Source: Dactylonectria macrodidyma (Eukaryota > Ascomycota > Sordariomycetes > Hypocreales > Nectriaceae). Taken from it: DNA of 64,000 bases. Shown here piece by piece: positions 11,881 through 20,873 of this stretch. Under the pieces are notes generated by a model that did not search any database, was not told the DNA's origin, and was given only the letters and a program-made list of their open reading frames with translations. Every line of letters starts with the position of its first letter. Position 1 is the first letter of the stretch. Location of the stretch: contig JAGMUV010000001.1 in NCBI GenBank assembly GCA_020744425.1, forward strand, positions 5,580,001 to 5,644,000, written 5' to 3'. Position numbers and translations under genes: made by a program.

Positions 11881-14317
11881 TCAGTCCGAGTCAGAACCCG
11901 TGATCTTGTGCCATGCCTTGTCCACCTGCTCTGTCAGCCAATCCCACCAGCCCTCGTCTTTGTCGTCGTCCTCGTCGTCGCTGTCCTCCTCATCATCCGT
12001 GTCGCCATTACCGCTAGAACCGTCGTTACCAGACGTCGGTTTGACTGACTTGGTGGGTTTCGCCGACTTGGTAGGCTCTGCCGACTGGGTAGGTTCTGTC
12101 GGCTTGGTAGGTTCTGCTTGCCCCGTTGGCTTCTCTGGCTCCTCTGGCTCCTCTGGCTTCTCCGGTGCAGTTGGGCGAGCTGGCTGCGACGGTGGGACGG
12201 GCAACGTCGGTCGTGCTGGTTGTGTCGGCTTCACATGGACCCCCGGTTGCTTCGTCGACTCATTTGGTACGCCTGAAGTCTCGGGATCTGCCGGTTCATC
12301 GGGGGACTCCTCTGGGTCATGGAGGCCCACGGGCACGAGTGGCAACCGCAGAGTTCCGTTGTTTGGGTGTGGCTCGATACCCAGTGAGTCGCACAGCATG
12401 TTGTACACTTCGATGTTTTCTGTGTAGTGTTAGTCAACTGATCATCGGCGCTCTTGCGGCGGCTTTAGACTTACGGAACACTTCGATTTGACTGTTTGCC
12501 GGGTGAGGGAACGCAGGACCGCGAGCAATGAAAATAGCCCGCATCAAGGGATGCTCATTGTCGTACCCATGCAATCCACGGGGATGGTACACTAAATTCT
12601 TCTCAAGCCCTTCCTTGACGTTGAACTCTTCTTCGGTGACAATTGCCCATCCTGTCTGCGGCACAATCCACAAGGGTGCAATACGCTTGTCTTTGGTGAA
12701 GTGATACCGCTCAGGCATGTTGACGTCGCGAAGATATACCTCAAAGTGGGAATTCGTCTTTGACTGCTCCACAAGCTCGTCATAGAGGCCTTGCAAGTCC
12801 TCAGGGTTCCTGGGGCGGAGGCCATACAATGGCCAGCCGTCAATGTGCTCAATCTTGCTTGTGTCAATGAGATCCTCGAGCTGGATCAACCTTGTAATGT
12901 CCGTTGTTGCCATGCCGTGGTCGGAAACAACGATGACATTGACGATGTCGGTCAGGTTGCGTTCCTCTAGGCCCATGAAGATCTGGTCCATCATCGTGTC
13001 CACCATAGTAATGGTGGAGCGGATTTCGGTGCTATTGGGACCATACTTGTGTCCGTCGGAATCAACATGGGGAACATAAGCGGCAATCAACTGGGGACGC
13101 GTATCCTTGAAGTCAGCCGTCTTGTCCTCCAGACCCGGCATATCTAGGAACTCGAGGATTCTAGCGACCTTGCCATCGAGCGAATCCTCCCGATCGAACT
13201 TGTCCATGATGCTCGGCTCCGTATGCAAGACGTGCGCCTCGCTTCCAGGCCACATGTGAATAGCACTGCGAACTCCCTGCTCCTCAGCCGTCACCCAGAA
13301 GGGCTCTCCGCCCCACCACTTGGGGTCGAGACTTCGCGCAGGGTCGGTGTAATAGAACTCCTCTCCAAGCTCAGGGTCCCAGAAGGTGTTTGAAACGATG
13401 CCGTGACTTTCAGGATACAGACCAGTCGCAAGCGTGTAGTGATTTGGAAAGGTCACGGATGGAAACGAGGGGTGCATCCACTTTGGCGAGACGCCCTCCT
13501 TGACGAAAGCGCTGAGCCTGGGGGTGAGGCCGCGCTGTAGAAAGTCGGCGCGGAAGCCGTCCAAGCTGATGATGATGGTGGTGGGTCCAAAGAGCGCAGT
13601 GCCATTGCTTACCATCGCCTGTACCTTTGGCTGCACCCTCTTGCGGTTGTTCGAAAGCTTCCATGCGATCAGGATCAGGATCGCAAAACCGATGGCGATG
13701 AGGGTATGGATAAACACCCACCGGCGCCAGCTCCGTCTTCGCTGGGCCTTTGCATCGGCTATCATGTTGAGTTTCAGTCGGTCCATTTCGTCGCTGTCAT
13801 CCCTCTCGCTGCTCTCCCCGGTCGAACTGCCCTCTTTCATGCCTCCCTCTTCCATTTCGTACATCAGCTCTCCGTCTTCGCCATGATGCGCATGTTCCAG
13901 CAATCGCTCCTTCTTCTTCTGTCTCCTCGTGCGCCTAGCGGCCCTCTTTTCCGTTACCAAGTCTTCAGTCGAACTGTTGGGATCCAGGCCTCGAGAAGAG
14001 CCTGGGCGGCGCCCGAACATCTTCAACGGGTTCGGAACGGCCAGTCCAGATCCCCGACGCTCTCGTTCCTGTCTCTTTCGACTATCGGTGATCAGCTTGT
14101 CCGTCTCCTCCTCCTCCATCAACACAATGCGATCGTGGGCGCGAAGCTCGCGGCTATTTCTTGCGCGAGAGAGAAGCTGGTCATCGTCGCTGTCGGTGTC
14201 TTGGTCGCTTCGAGAGTGGATGGACGAGGCATCGTCGTCGTATCCCATAGGGGATAGGAGGGAGGCGTTGTCTCGGCCCCCGCTTGGGGAATTCGTGTCA
14301 AGATTATGCAAAGGCAT
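11881..14317 (-). CDS. Type II membrane nucleotide pyrophosphatase/phosphodiesterase (NPP family)
   Basis: Two exons (14317-12475, 12419-11881), 793 residues. Family role: alkaline-phosphatase-superfamily ectoenzyme hydrolysing nucleotide pyrophosphate or phosphodiester bonds, with two metal ions. Seen: a long acidic and Arg/Lys-rich cytosolic N-terminus (about 1-199), one membrane span (about 200-220, HTLIAIGFAILILIAW), then the catalytic domain with IISLDGFRAD (metal ligand), the nucleophile Thr in PSVTFPNHYT (about residue 289), and the metal-binding HVDSDGHKYG and VVSDHGM motifs. The C-terminus after about 650 is low complexity, with Pro-Thr-Lys and Pro-Glu-Lys repeats and an acidic end. 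The start is the ATG at 14317; upstream in-frame TTG is rejected. A yeast Npp1/Npp2-like role in extracellular nucleotide or phosphate scavenging is inferred. Confidence 0.9.
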
Positions 14318-14805
14318 TTTCAAAACTCCTCGCAAGGCCTCTTAGACGCTTGGAATGGCACGCATCTAAACACGCGATCGCAGGAAAGGGGATAATTAGA
14401 ATTTAGAGTCGCGACATGGAACTCGATAAGCTCGAACTGATACGACGAGACCGGGGTAAATATCCACCGGCCTCCGGTGATGCCGTCTGACACATGGCCA
14501 TGTTCTAAAAATAGGACGACAGACTCGGGGGCACCTTTTGCATCGCTGGGCATGCAGGCGAACTTTTCAATCGAGTTACCTCATACGAGACGGAGGAATC
14601 CACGCAAAATCCTTTGTTTGAGATTGAAGATATTACATGTTGCTACAAGTGGATGCATTTCCGGCGTTTAAAGTTAACATCACACCACCAAAGATGATCC
14701 ACATCCTGGGAAGAGAGCAGGATGGAATGTTGGACTAAGACATGCCACCCCTGCTGCAGCCCATCAAGGTCAAACCAAGGCAACTGACAAAAGGGTGGAA
14801 AGGGC

Positions 14806-14810
14806 AAAAA
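14806..14810 (-). terminator. RNA polymerase III terminator of the tRNA-Phe gene
   Basis: On the minus strand a run of five T begins 10 nt after the last base of the tRNA (14821). This is the usual pol III stop signal and supports real transcription of the split tRNA gene. Confidence 0.6.
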
Positions 14811-14820
14811 GATATGTCTT

Positions 14821-14947
14821 TGCGGTTTATGTGGATCGAACACATGACCTTCAGATCTTCAGTCTGACGCTCTCTGCCAGTGAAGGTTAGTGATTTGCTT
14901 GAGTGAGGGATTAATGTGTTAACATACCCCAACTGAGCTAAACCCGC
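14821..14947 (-). tRNA. tRNA-Phe(GAA): tRNA-Phe (GAA) with a D-loop intron
   Basis: Read on the minus strand, segments 14947-14928 and 14873-14821 join into a 73-nt tRNA. The acceptor stem is GCGGGTT against AAACCGC (six pairs, one G-A mismatch at pair 5-68). The D stem is GCTC/GAGC around loop AGTTGGGA, the anticodon stem TCAGA/TCTGA is perfect with loop CTGAAGA (anticodon GAA, Phe), the variable loop is AGGTC, and the T stem ATGTG/CACAT encloses TTCGATC. The A box (TAGCTCAGTTGG) and B box (GTTCGATCC) are intact. The gene is interrupted inside the D-loop by 54 nt (separate entry), while the usual 37/38 intron site in the anticodon loop is uninterrupted. A T5 terminator follows. All arms are intact, so this is not an obvious pseudogene; whether it yields functional tRNA depends on removal of the insert. 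Confidence 0.85.
14874..14927 (-). other. 54-nt GT-AG intron-like insert in the tRNA D-loop
   Basis: The insert starts GTATGT, contains TCACTAACC (a textbook fungal branch site) about 10 nt before its end, and ends GGCAG. These are all the signals of a fungal spliceosomal intron, and the length is typical. Removal between 14928 and 14873 restores the D arm GCTC-AGTTGGGA-GAGC exactly. It is not at the 37/38 position used by tRNA splicing endonuclease and shows no obvious bulge-helix-bulge. Seen: motifs and exact restoration. Inferred: that the spliceosome removes it. Confidence 0.75.
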
Positions 14948-15295
14948 GTGTTTGATTGGAAATGGCTCCCACAATTCACTTCAAGTATGTGGTCATTTGC
15001 CTACTCAGTTCTGGAGCCTGAAAGTGGACATTGAGTTGCTCGCGGCAACAAATCAACATATTACCACCCAAGCACTCCATTGCGCCATGATTAAAGCTGT
15101 ATAGCCTAGTCTAAGCGGAAACATTCTCAGCACCAAAAGAACGACATCAGTATGGTCTAAAGAAGGTGTTCGGCGACTTTAGTTGAATCACAAAGAAAAT
15201 CCCATGTATATCATGCTGCTCATCCAACCATCAAGGTTGGTCACAATGGTCTTACTATGAGAAGTGACACTACGAAACCAATGGTTTGACATCGT
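14948..15295. other. Intergenic between tRNA gene and Zn2Cys6 gene
   Basis: About 350 bases of moderately AT-rich sequence. No gene or repeat recognised. It holds the 5' flank of the tRNA gene and the 3' UTR region of the regulator gene. Confidence 0.4.
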
Positions 15296-16595
15296 TCAAA
15301 GGCTGCCTCCCCTACTCGCGAACCACCCCTTTGCCTCATCGATCCCTACTAATGAGGTGATGAATATCTTCCCATATGTATCTATGTCATCTGCCATTGC
15401 GTCCTGAAGTGGGCCACCCAGGTCATTGAAACAAGCATTCGTCACCACAAAGTGTTTCTTATTCTTCCACACGTCCGCGAATTCCAATGGCGTCCGCGCC
15501 GCCCACAAATGCGCCGACACTGTCCACGAGTGACACAGCCCCAACTTCCCATCGCACTTCAACCCCTTCTGTAGCGAGATAATTCGGTACGCTTGAAGGA
15601 AATAAAAGGTGAAGAGGAGTGTGCGGCGGATCGACTCGTTTAGAATCCAATCTTGCCAGAATGTCTTAGTGGGTGCGATAGGGAACAGCGGCAACTCGGT
15701 TGACGGTGGGTAATGGTCAAACTTGGTGTGGGCGAAAAGGGCGATTCCAGACGACTCGACAGCCGGCAAGTCTCGCTCAGCAGAGACTCTGGCACTAATG
15801 TCACCGTCAAATAGACGGATGATCTGGTACAGGAGCAGCGCCTGGGTGTGTGCGAGGCAATCTATGGGCGTGTTGGGTGCAGGCGAACAGAGCAGGTCGC
15901 TAACGTGAGATTCGATAGAGCGGAAAATGATTGGTGAATTCACGCGATTCTTTGCTAGATACAATGCACAACAAGCATGAGCATCTGAATCATCGTTAGT
16001 TTACCTTGTTTGGAAAAGAGACGGGGTGCTTGCCTTGGATCGAACGCGGCATCGTATCCTTGTATAGCAAAGGATGACACCAAGGTGTCTGGTTCTCTAG
16101 AACCATGGTAGATGGTGCTGTGCAGATGGCATCAATGGACCATTGCAACCGATTCGCGATCACCTCCGGAATGGCATCGAACACGTGTACTGTTGGAGGA
16201 GCCAATGTTGAAGATGGCTGGAAGAGGTCCAACGTGTCTTCATCAATTGGTAGTTCGAACGCTTCCAAGTTTCCAAAAGTTGAGCCTAGAGCTGTCGCAT
16301 CGATGGTCGCCGGAACAGAGTTGAAGTTGTCGCCACCTCCCTCGAGCTGCCTCATTGTTCCTGGCGATAGGCACGGTGCATCCTCAATCAACAGACCCGG
16401 CATCGAGTCTAGCTGTGGTCTCACGAGGTTCTGGTCGCAAGCTCGTCGGTTCGGATACTGACAAGTAACACGTCGCTGAGAACACCTCAAACACGCGGGG
16501 AGGGCCATGTCACATCGCCGCTTGGCCTTGATGCAGGCGGCGCAGGACTTCCGCCGCGGCGGCGGATTTCCTCGTTCCCGCGCAGTAAGAGACAT
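15296..16595 (-). CDS. Zn2Cys6 fungal transcription factor
   Basis: Two exons (16595-16034, 15984-15296), 416 residues. Family role: sequence-specific DNA-binding regulator found only in fungi, often local to the pathway it controls. Seen: a complete binuclear zinc cluster at residues 18-45 (Cys 18, 21, 28, 35, 38, 45; spacing 2-6-6-2-6) followed by a basic linker; no clear full fungal_trans domain, but a helical C-terminal half (IDCLAHTQALLLYQIIRLFD) as in short secondary-metabolism regulators. The single intron uses a GC donor (GCAAGC) with branch ACTAAC and acceptor TTCAG; the only nearby GT donor would give an impossible 20-nt intron. The start is ATG 16595, since upstream in-frame codons are non-ATG. 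Divergent from the NmrA gene, with the minisatellite between them. Targets unknown. Confidence 0.88.
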
Positions 16596-16893
16596 GACGA
16601 ATATAATGTACGAGTGTCTCTGAGCCTTTGAATGACACGAGAAGATATGCAAGGGCGGAAATCCGATGGAGTGAGTCGTTAAAGATGATGGATGAAGTTA
16701 AGTAGCATTTCGCGGAGTGGAGTTGCGCCGGAAATATGGGGCTTGGGCGGAGTTCCGCCGGCGGACGACCGATTATTGGCAGCATGGAATCCCGGGATAG
16801 CGGAGGTCTGTTGACGGACTTCCACTGTGTAATCACTAGCTAGGCAACAATGTGAGACCTCAAAGAGTTTCGTTATGTCTGTAAGATGGACTA

Positions 16894-17268
16894 ATGTATA
16901 TATCTACGATGGTTAATCATCAATCATCAATCACCGACAACCGTAAAGCAGCCAACACATCCAAGCAACATACACATCCAAGCAACATACACATCCAAGC
17001 AACATACACATCCAAGCAACATACACATCCACGCAACATACACATCCAAGCAACATACACATCCAAGCAACATACACATCCAAGCAACATACACATCCAA
17101 GCAACATACACATCCAAGCAACATACACATCCAAGCAACATACACATCCAAGCAACATACACATCCAAGCAACATACACATCCAAGCAACATACACATCC
17201 AAGCAACATACACATCCAAGCAACCTACACAGCTTCATCAACACCCAACTAAATATTACTACACATAA
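16894..17268 (+). other. Upstream ORF through the minisatellite (124 codons)
   Basis: ATG at 16894 opens a reading frame that runs through all repeat units and stops at 17268, 24 nt before the NmrA start. Because the unit is 17 bp, three units (51 nt) encode a 17-residue period (containing SKQHTHPSNIHIQ). The absence of stops follows from unit composition and is not proof of coding. It could act as a uORF if the NmrA transcript begins upstream. Confidence 0.2.
16956..17227. repeat. Minisatellite: 16 tandem copies of a 17-bp unit
   Basis: Unit CACATCCAAGCAACATA repeated 16 times without a gap. Fourteen units are identical, unit 5 (17024-17040) has one A-to-C change (CCACG for CCAAG), and the last unit ends CCTA for CATA. 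The near-perfect homogeneity implies recent expansion or ongoing gene-conversion-like homogenisation. It lies 65 bp upstream of the NmrA start codon, in the intergenic region shared with the divergent Zn2Cys6 gene. Confidence 0.97.
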
Positions 17269-17292
17269 GCCACCTCCAACTATAAAGCCCAA

Positions 17293-18219
17293 ATGCCTTC
17301 CTCTCAAGTCTTCGTCTGCGGCGCCACTGGCACTCAAGGCGGTGCCGTCGCCCGCAGTCTTCTCGCAAAGAACGTCAAAGTTCACGCCTTGGCCCGAGAC
17401 CCAACTTCGGACAAGGCAAAGGCCCTCGAGGCTCTCGGCGTCAAGCTCTGGCACGGCGACTACGACAACAAGGAAACCATCAAGGCTGCCATCGGTGGCT
17501 GCGATGCTGTCTTCATCAACCTCATGCCTGACCTCCAGGATCTCACCCGCGAGCTGGTATGGGCCAAGAACATCATGGCAGCCGGCAAGACCGCTGGGGC
17601 CAAGCATGTCATCTACTCTAGCGGCTTCGGTGTTGATCGAGTCGAAGAGTTCAAGCTCCTAGACCAGCAAAGCATCGTGGCTACTGTCCTGCGCTCCAAG
17701 CAGAGTGTCGAGCGCGAGGTCCGAGACGCGGGCTACGAGCACTGGACTATCTTGCGCCCCGGAAACTTCATGGCCAACTTTCTCCAGCCGCTTGTCAGGA
17801 TGTACGCCGGGCTCGTCGAGAAGGGCGTGTGGACCACGGCCTTGACGCCGGAGACACAGCTACCGATGGTTGACACCAAGACAGTCGGGCTCTTCGCCAC
17901 TGCGGCAATCCTGGAGCCCGAGCGGTTCAGCGGCAAGGATATTAACTATGCGGATGAGATTATGCGTGTCGATACGCTTTTGGAGGAGCTCTCGATAGCA
18001 ACGGGACGAGACCTGAAGGCTGTGTATTTGACCGACGAGGAGATTGAGGAACAGAAGAAGACCAATATTTTCCTCCACGGGCAGCTTGCTATGCGAGACA
18101 TGGCTAAATTTGTAGACATGGATGAGGTCAAGAAATGGGGGGTTCCGCTAGGTACGGTCAGGGAATTCATGGTGAGGGAGAAGGAACGCGTTGATGAAAC
18201 TTACAACATCTCTGCTTGA
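17293..18219 (+). CDS. NmrA-like family NAD(P)-binding protein
   Basis: Single exon, 308 residues, with full family length. Family role: atypical short-chain dehydrogenases of the NmrA/HSCARG group, acting as NADP(H) redox sensors, transcriptional co-regulators or isoflavone-reductase-like enzymes. Seen: an N-terminal Rossmann fold with dinucleotide motif GATGTQGG at residues 10-17, strand-turn-Arg at ALARDP, a conserved HVIYSSGFG segment, and WTILRPGNFMANF typical of the family. No catalytic YxxxK is obvious, favouring a sensor role over an enzyme. The gene faces the flavin oxidase gene tail to tail (183 bp) and has the minisatellite in its promoter or leader. Substrate unknown. Confidence 0.92.
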   Translation: MPSSQVFVCGATGTQGGAVARSLLAKNVKVHALARDPTSDKAKALEALGVKLWHGDYDNKETIKAAIGGCDAVFINLMPDLQDLTRELVWAKNIMAAGKTAGAKHVIYSSGFGVDRVEEFKLLDQQSIVATVLRSKQSVEREVRDAGYEHWTILRPGNFMANFLQPLVRMYAGLVEKGVWTTALTPETQLPMVDTKTVGLFATAAILEPERFSGKDINYADEIMRVDTLLEELSIATGRDLKAVYLTDEEIEEQKKTNIFLHGQLAMRDMAKFVDMDEVKKWGVPLGTVREFMVREKERVDETYNISA

Positions 18220-18401
18220 GATGGTATATCCCGAAGCAGGCTAAACAGTTAGTTCAAGGTCAGCATACTTCGAGGATGAGAGCCAGATCATGCAAATTTA
18301 CAGCACCCCTTTACTGAGATTTGTTTCTTTAGGCTTCAGTGTATTGGCATAGCTACATAAAGGTAGACAGGTACTTTAACACCGTCGAAGCAGATGGATG
18401 C

Positions 18402-19924
18402 TCATTGAGACTCTGCCTTGGCCCCAAGCTTCCACATCTTATCAAACACGTTCTGAGGATCATACTTCTCCTTCAGCTCCCGCAAGCGCTGAACATTAGA
18501 CCCAAATGCCGACTTTGCCGTCAGCGTGTCGCCGTCGTAGTTGACATACCTCCCTACCCCGTCCTTGAACTCTGCATCGTTGTACCCGAGTTCGCGGATG
18601 CCTTTGTGGAACGCACGGTTCTGGTCGCGAATCTTTTGGTCAGACGAGGCCTGCTCCCACGTCCAGATAGTGCCAATGTTGAAGTAGTTGCCTCGGCTGT
18701 TGAAGGCCGTGGCGTCGGCCGGGACCTGGGCACTGACGCGGCCTGGGAAGCACTCGAACATGCACACACTATCCTGGCCTCCTGGAGTGTTGCCCACGGC
18801 GTTGAGAAAGCCGTCCCGACACGCCTCTGCTGTAGAGAGCTTCAACGGTGTGGTGAAGTTGCTGCCGCCAAACAGATAGCGCTTGCCCGAGCAAAAGATG
18901 TCGTCGGCGCCTTTGTTGATGGCGGGATAGGGCATGGGCCCGACCTGCTGCAACAGAGCCTCCAGCTTCAGCACCGGAGCATAGTACTCCGGCCCGGCCG
19001 TCTCCGAATCGGGTCCGGTGTGGATCGCGTTGAACAACAGGACCGGAGGCCGCGGCGCTTTGGGATCCGCTCCGGGAGCCGGGGGCGCGTAGGCGAAGGC
19101 GACAAGGAAGGATTGATAGCCGTCCGTAGTCTCAGCCCAGTGGTTGATGAAGTCGACGACGCCTGGGAGGTGATCCAGAGCGAGGACGATCATGCCACCC
19201 CAGATATCGCCCTGTGGGAAGACCTTGCTGGTAAACTTGGTGACGACACCGAAACTACTGCCGGCGCCGCGGAGGCCCCAGAACAGGTCCGTGTTCTCCT
19301 TCTCCGACGCCGTGACGATGCGACCGTCGGCGAGCACCACCTCGCAGGATATCAAGTTATCCAGGGCCATGCCACGGCGACCCGTCAGCACGCCGTAGCC
19401 ACCATGGAGGATGAGCCCACCGACACCTGTGTGAGAGACGGTACCGCCCACAGTCGCGAGGCCATGTGGCCAGAGAGCATCGTCGACGTCGCTCCAGAGA
19501 CAGCCTCCTTCAAACGACACTGTCTGCGCGGAAGCGTCCACCGAGACGTCCCGCATAAGTGCCAGGTCGAGAACCATGCCCTCAGGAGACGGCGCGCTCG
19601 ACACAGGCGAGGTGCTGTGCCCGCCGCCCTTCACATTGAAGGCGATGTCGTTGGCAGTAGCAAACTTGACAATCGCGCTGACTTCTTCAGCGGTTGCAGG
19701 CTGGGCTACGGCGGCCTGAGGAGCACATTAGCTGTGAGGTTCTGAAGCTGAAGCTGAAGCCCAGCGAGGGAATTGCCAGGTGTCCCTTGTCAACGACTTA
19801 CAGCTGGCTTCACGCAAGTGAGACTCCATCGTTCCAGACTCTCCCCAAAACCCTCGTCACCAGGGAGTAGAACCCGACCCTTTACAACTTCTCCTCTCAG
19901 AGCCTCGTACTTGCCCGCGGTCAT
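18402..19924 (-). CDS. FAD-linked oxidase, berberine-bridge (BBE) type
   Basis: Two exons (19924-19802, 19715-18402), 478 residues. Family role: PCMH/VAO-type flavoenzymes oxidising alcohols, sugars or alkaloid-like substrates with O2; common in fungal secondary metabolism. Seen: the FAD-binding domain with GGGHST (His about residue 74, the usual histidyl-FAD attachment position), TVGGTVSHTGVGGLILHGGYG, and the LFWGLRGAGSSFGVVT segment; the C-terminal BBE motif is RYVNYDGD followed by YDPQNVF. No signal peptide is seen, so probably intracellular, resembling 6-hydroxynicotine oxidase-like fungal proteins. Intron 19801-19716 (86 nt) lies between codons. Product unknown; association with the neighbouring regulator and NmrA gene is inferred from position only. 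Confidence 0.9.
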
Positions 19925-20873
19925 GGTTGTTCAGGTTGGAAATTGCGGTGCTGTAAATACAGTAGCAGAGTTCTAGTCGAGGTGAGATCAACAGTGCTGA
20001 CTCTGTTCCTCCGACGAGGGGATTCAATTACCTTTATCCTGCTCTATTGGCGACCGCCGCTTTCCGCCACATAATCAATCCCCGTCCTACTTCATGTGGC
20101 ACCAAATCAGCATCACGCTGGGCTCAGCTTTTGTTTGCGGGCGTTTCCCGCTACCATCAGCCACGCTTACGGGCGCCACTCAAAGCTGAATAAAGACCAC
20201 ATCACGTATGTGGGGTTGATGGCCAACATGGCTGTACAATGAGGAAAGCTGTGAGATCCCGTGGTAGCTTAGAAGAAAGAAGGCCAATAACACGCTCTAG
20301 TCTCGTGTGGAAAGTCTCATGTGGACGGTCTGGGCCTGAAATCGATCAGACCCTACCGCCCCTCGCCTCAGCTATATTTCAGGCGATATGCACTTGACGT
20401 CAATGGCGTCTCGGGCATGCTGTTACACTGAATGCAAAGACCCGACCAGACTTCTCTCTATGACATGACAGCAAAGTTGTTGTCGACGTATTGTCAACCC
20501 TGCTTGAACTAGGCTCTTAGGCCCACAAGGTCAATGATCAAATAAGTAGACTTCTATCAACCTGACAATTCACACCGAGATACCACGTCGAGGTCACACA
20601 AGCCCATTGGATGTATTGTATGTATGCATCGTTATGCTTCTGCCAAGTGGCCGTTAAGCTCTAGCCAGTGTCAGTTCCACGAAAACTTGTTCGTGCCAGA
20701 GGATCCATAGTAAAACTGTTACAGCCGATTCGTGCTGCCCCGTCAAACGCCACCCAGAAAGTTGCAACCCAACGCCCAGTAATGTCCCAAGCAATGTTTA
20801 ATGCCCCTAAGATTTCGTAAGATCCTATCCATATCGGGAAGCTGGTGACTTTTGTTCCAACTGGCTCCATCCA
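19925..20873. other. Intergenic between flavin oxidase and GH76 genes
   Basis: About 950 bases containing the oxidase promoter and the GH76 3' end. Short ORFs here have no coding character. No repeat or RNA gene recognised. Confidence 0.45.

Noticed and set aside
15987..16006. A GT-AG intron of 20 nt in the Zn2Cys6 gene
   Set aside because: Far below the minimum intron length; the GC-AG intron 16033-15985 uses the same branch and acceptor and restores the frame.
16920..17607. Minus-strand ORFs with repeated Cys-Leu-Asp-Val peptides across the minisatellite
   Set aside because: They arise only because the 17-bp unit lacks stops on that strand; the extension lies antisense to the NmrA gene.
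18339..19745. A 468-codon plus-strand ORF opposite the flavin oxidase
   Set aside because: Antisense shadow; the minus strand encodes a complete BBE-type enzyme with all motifs.
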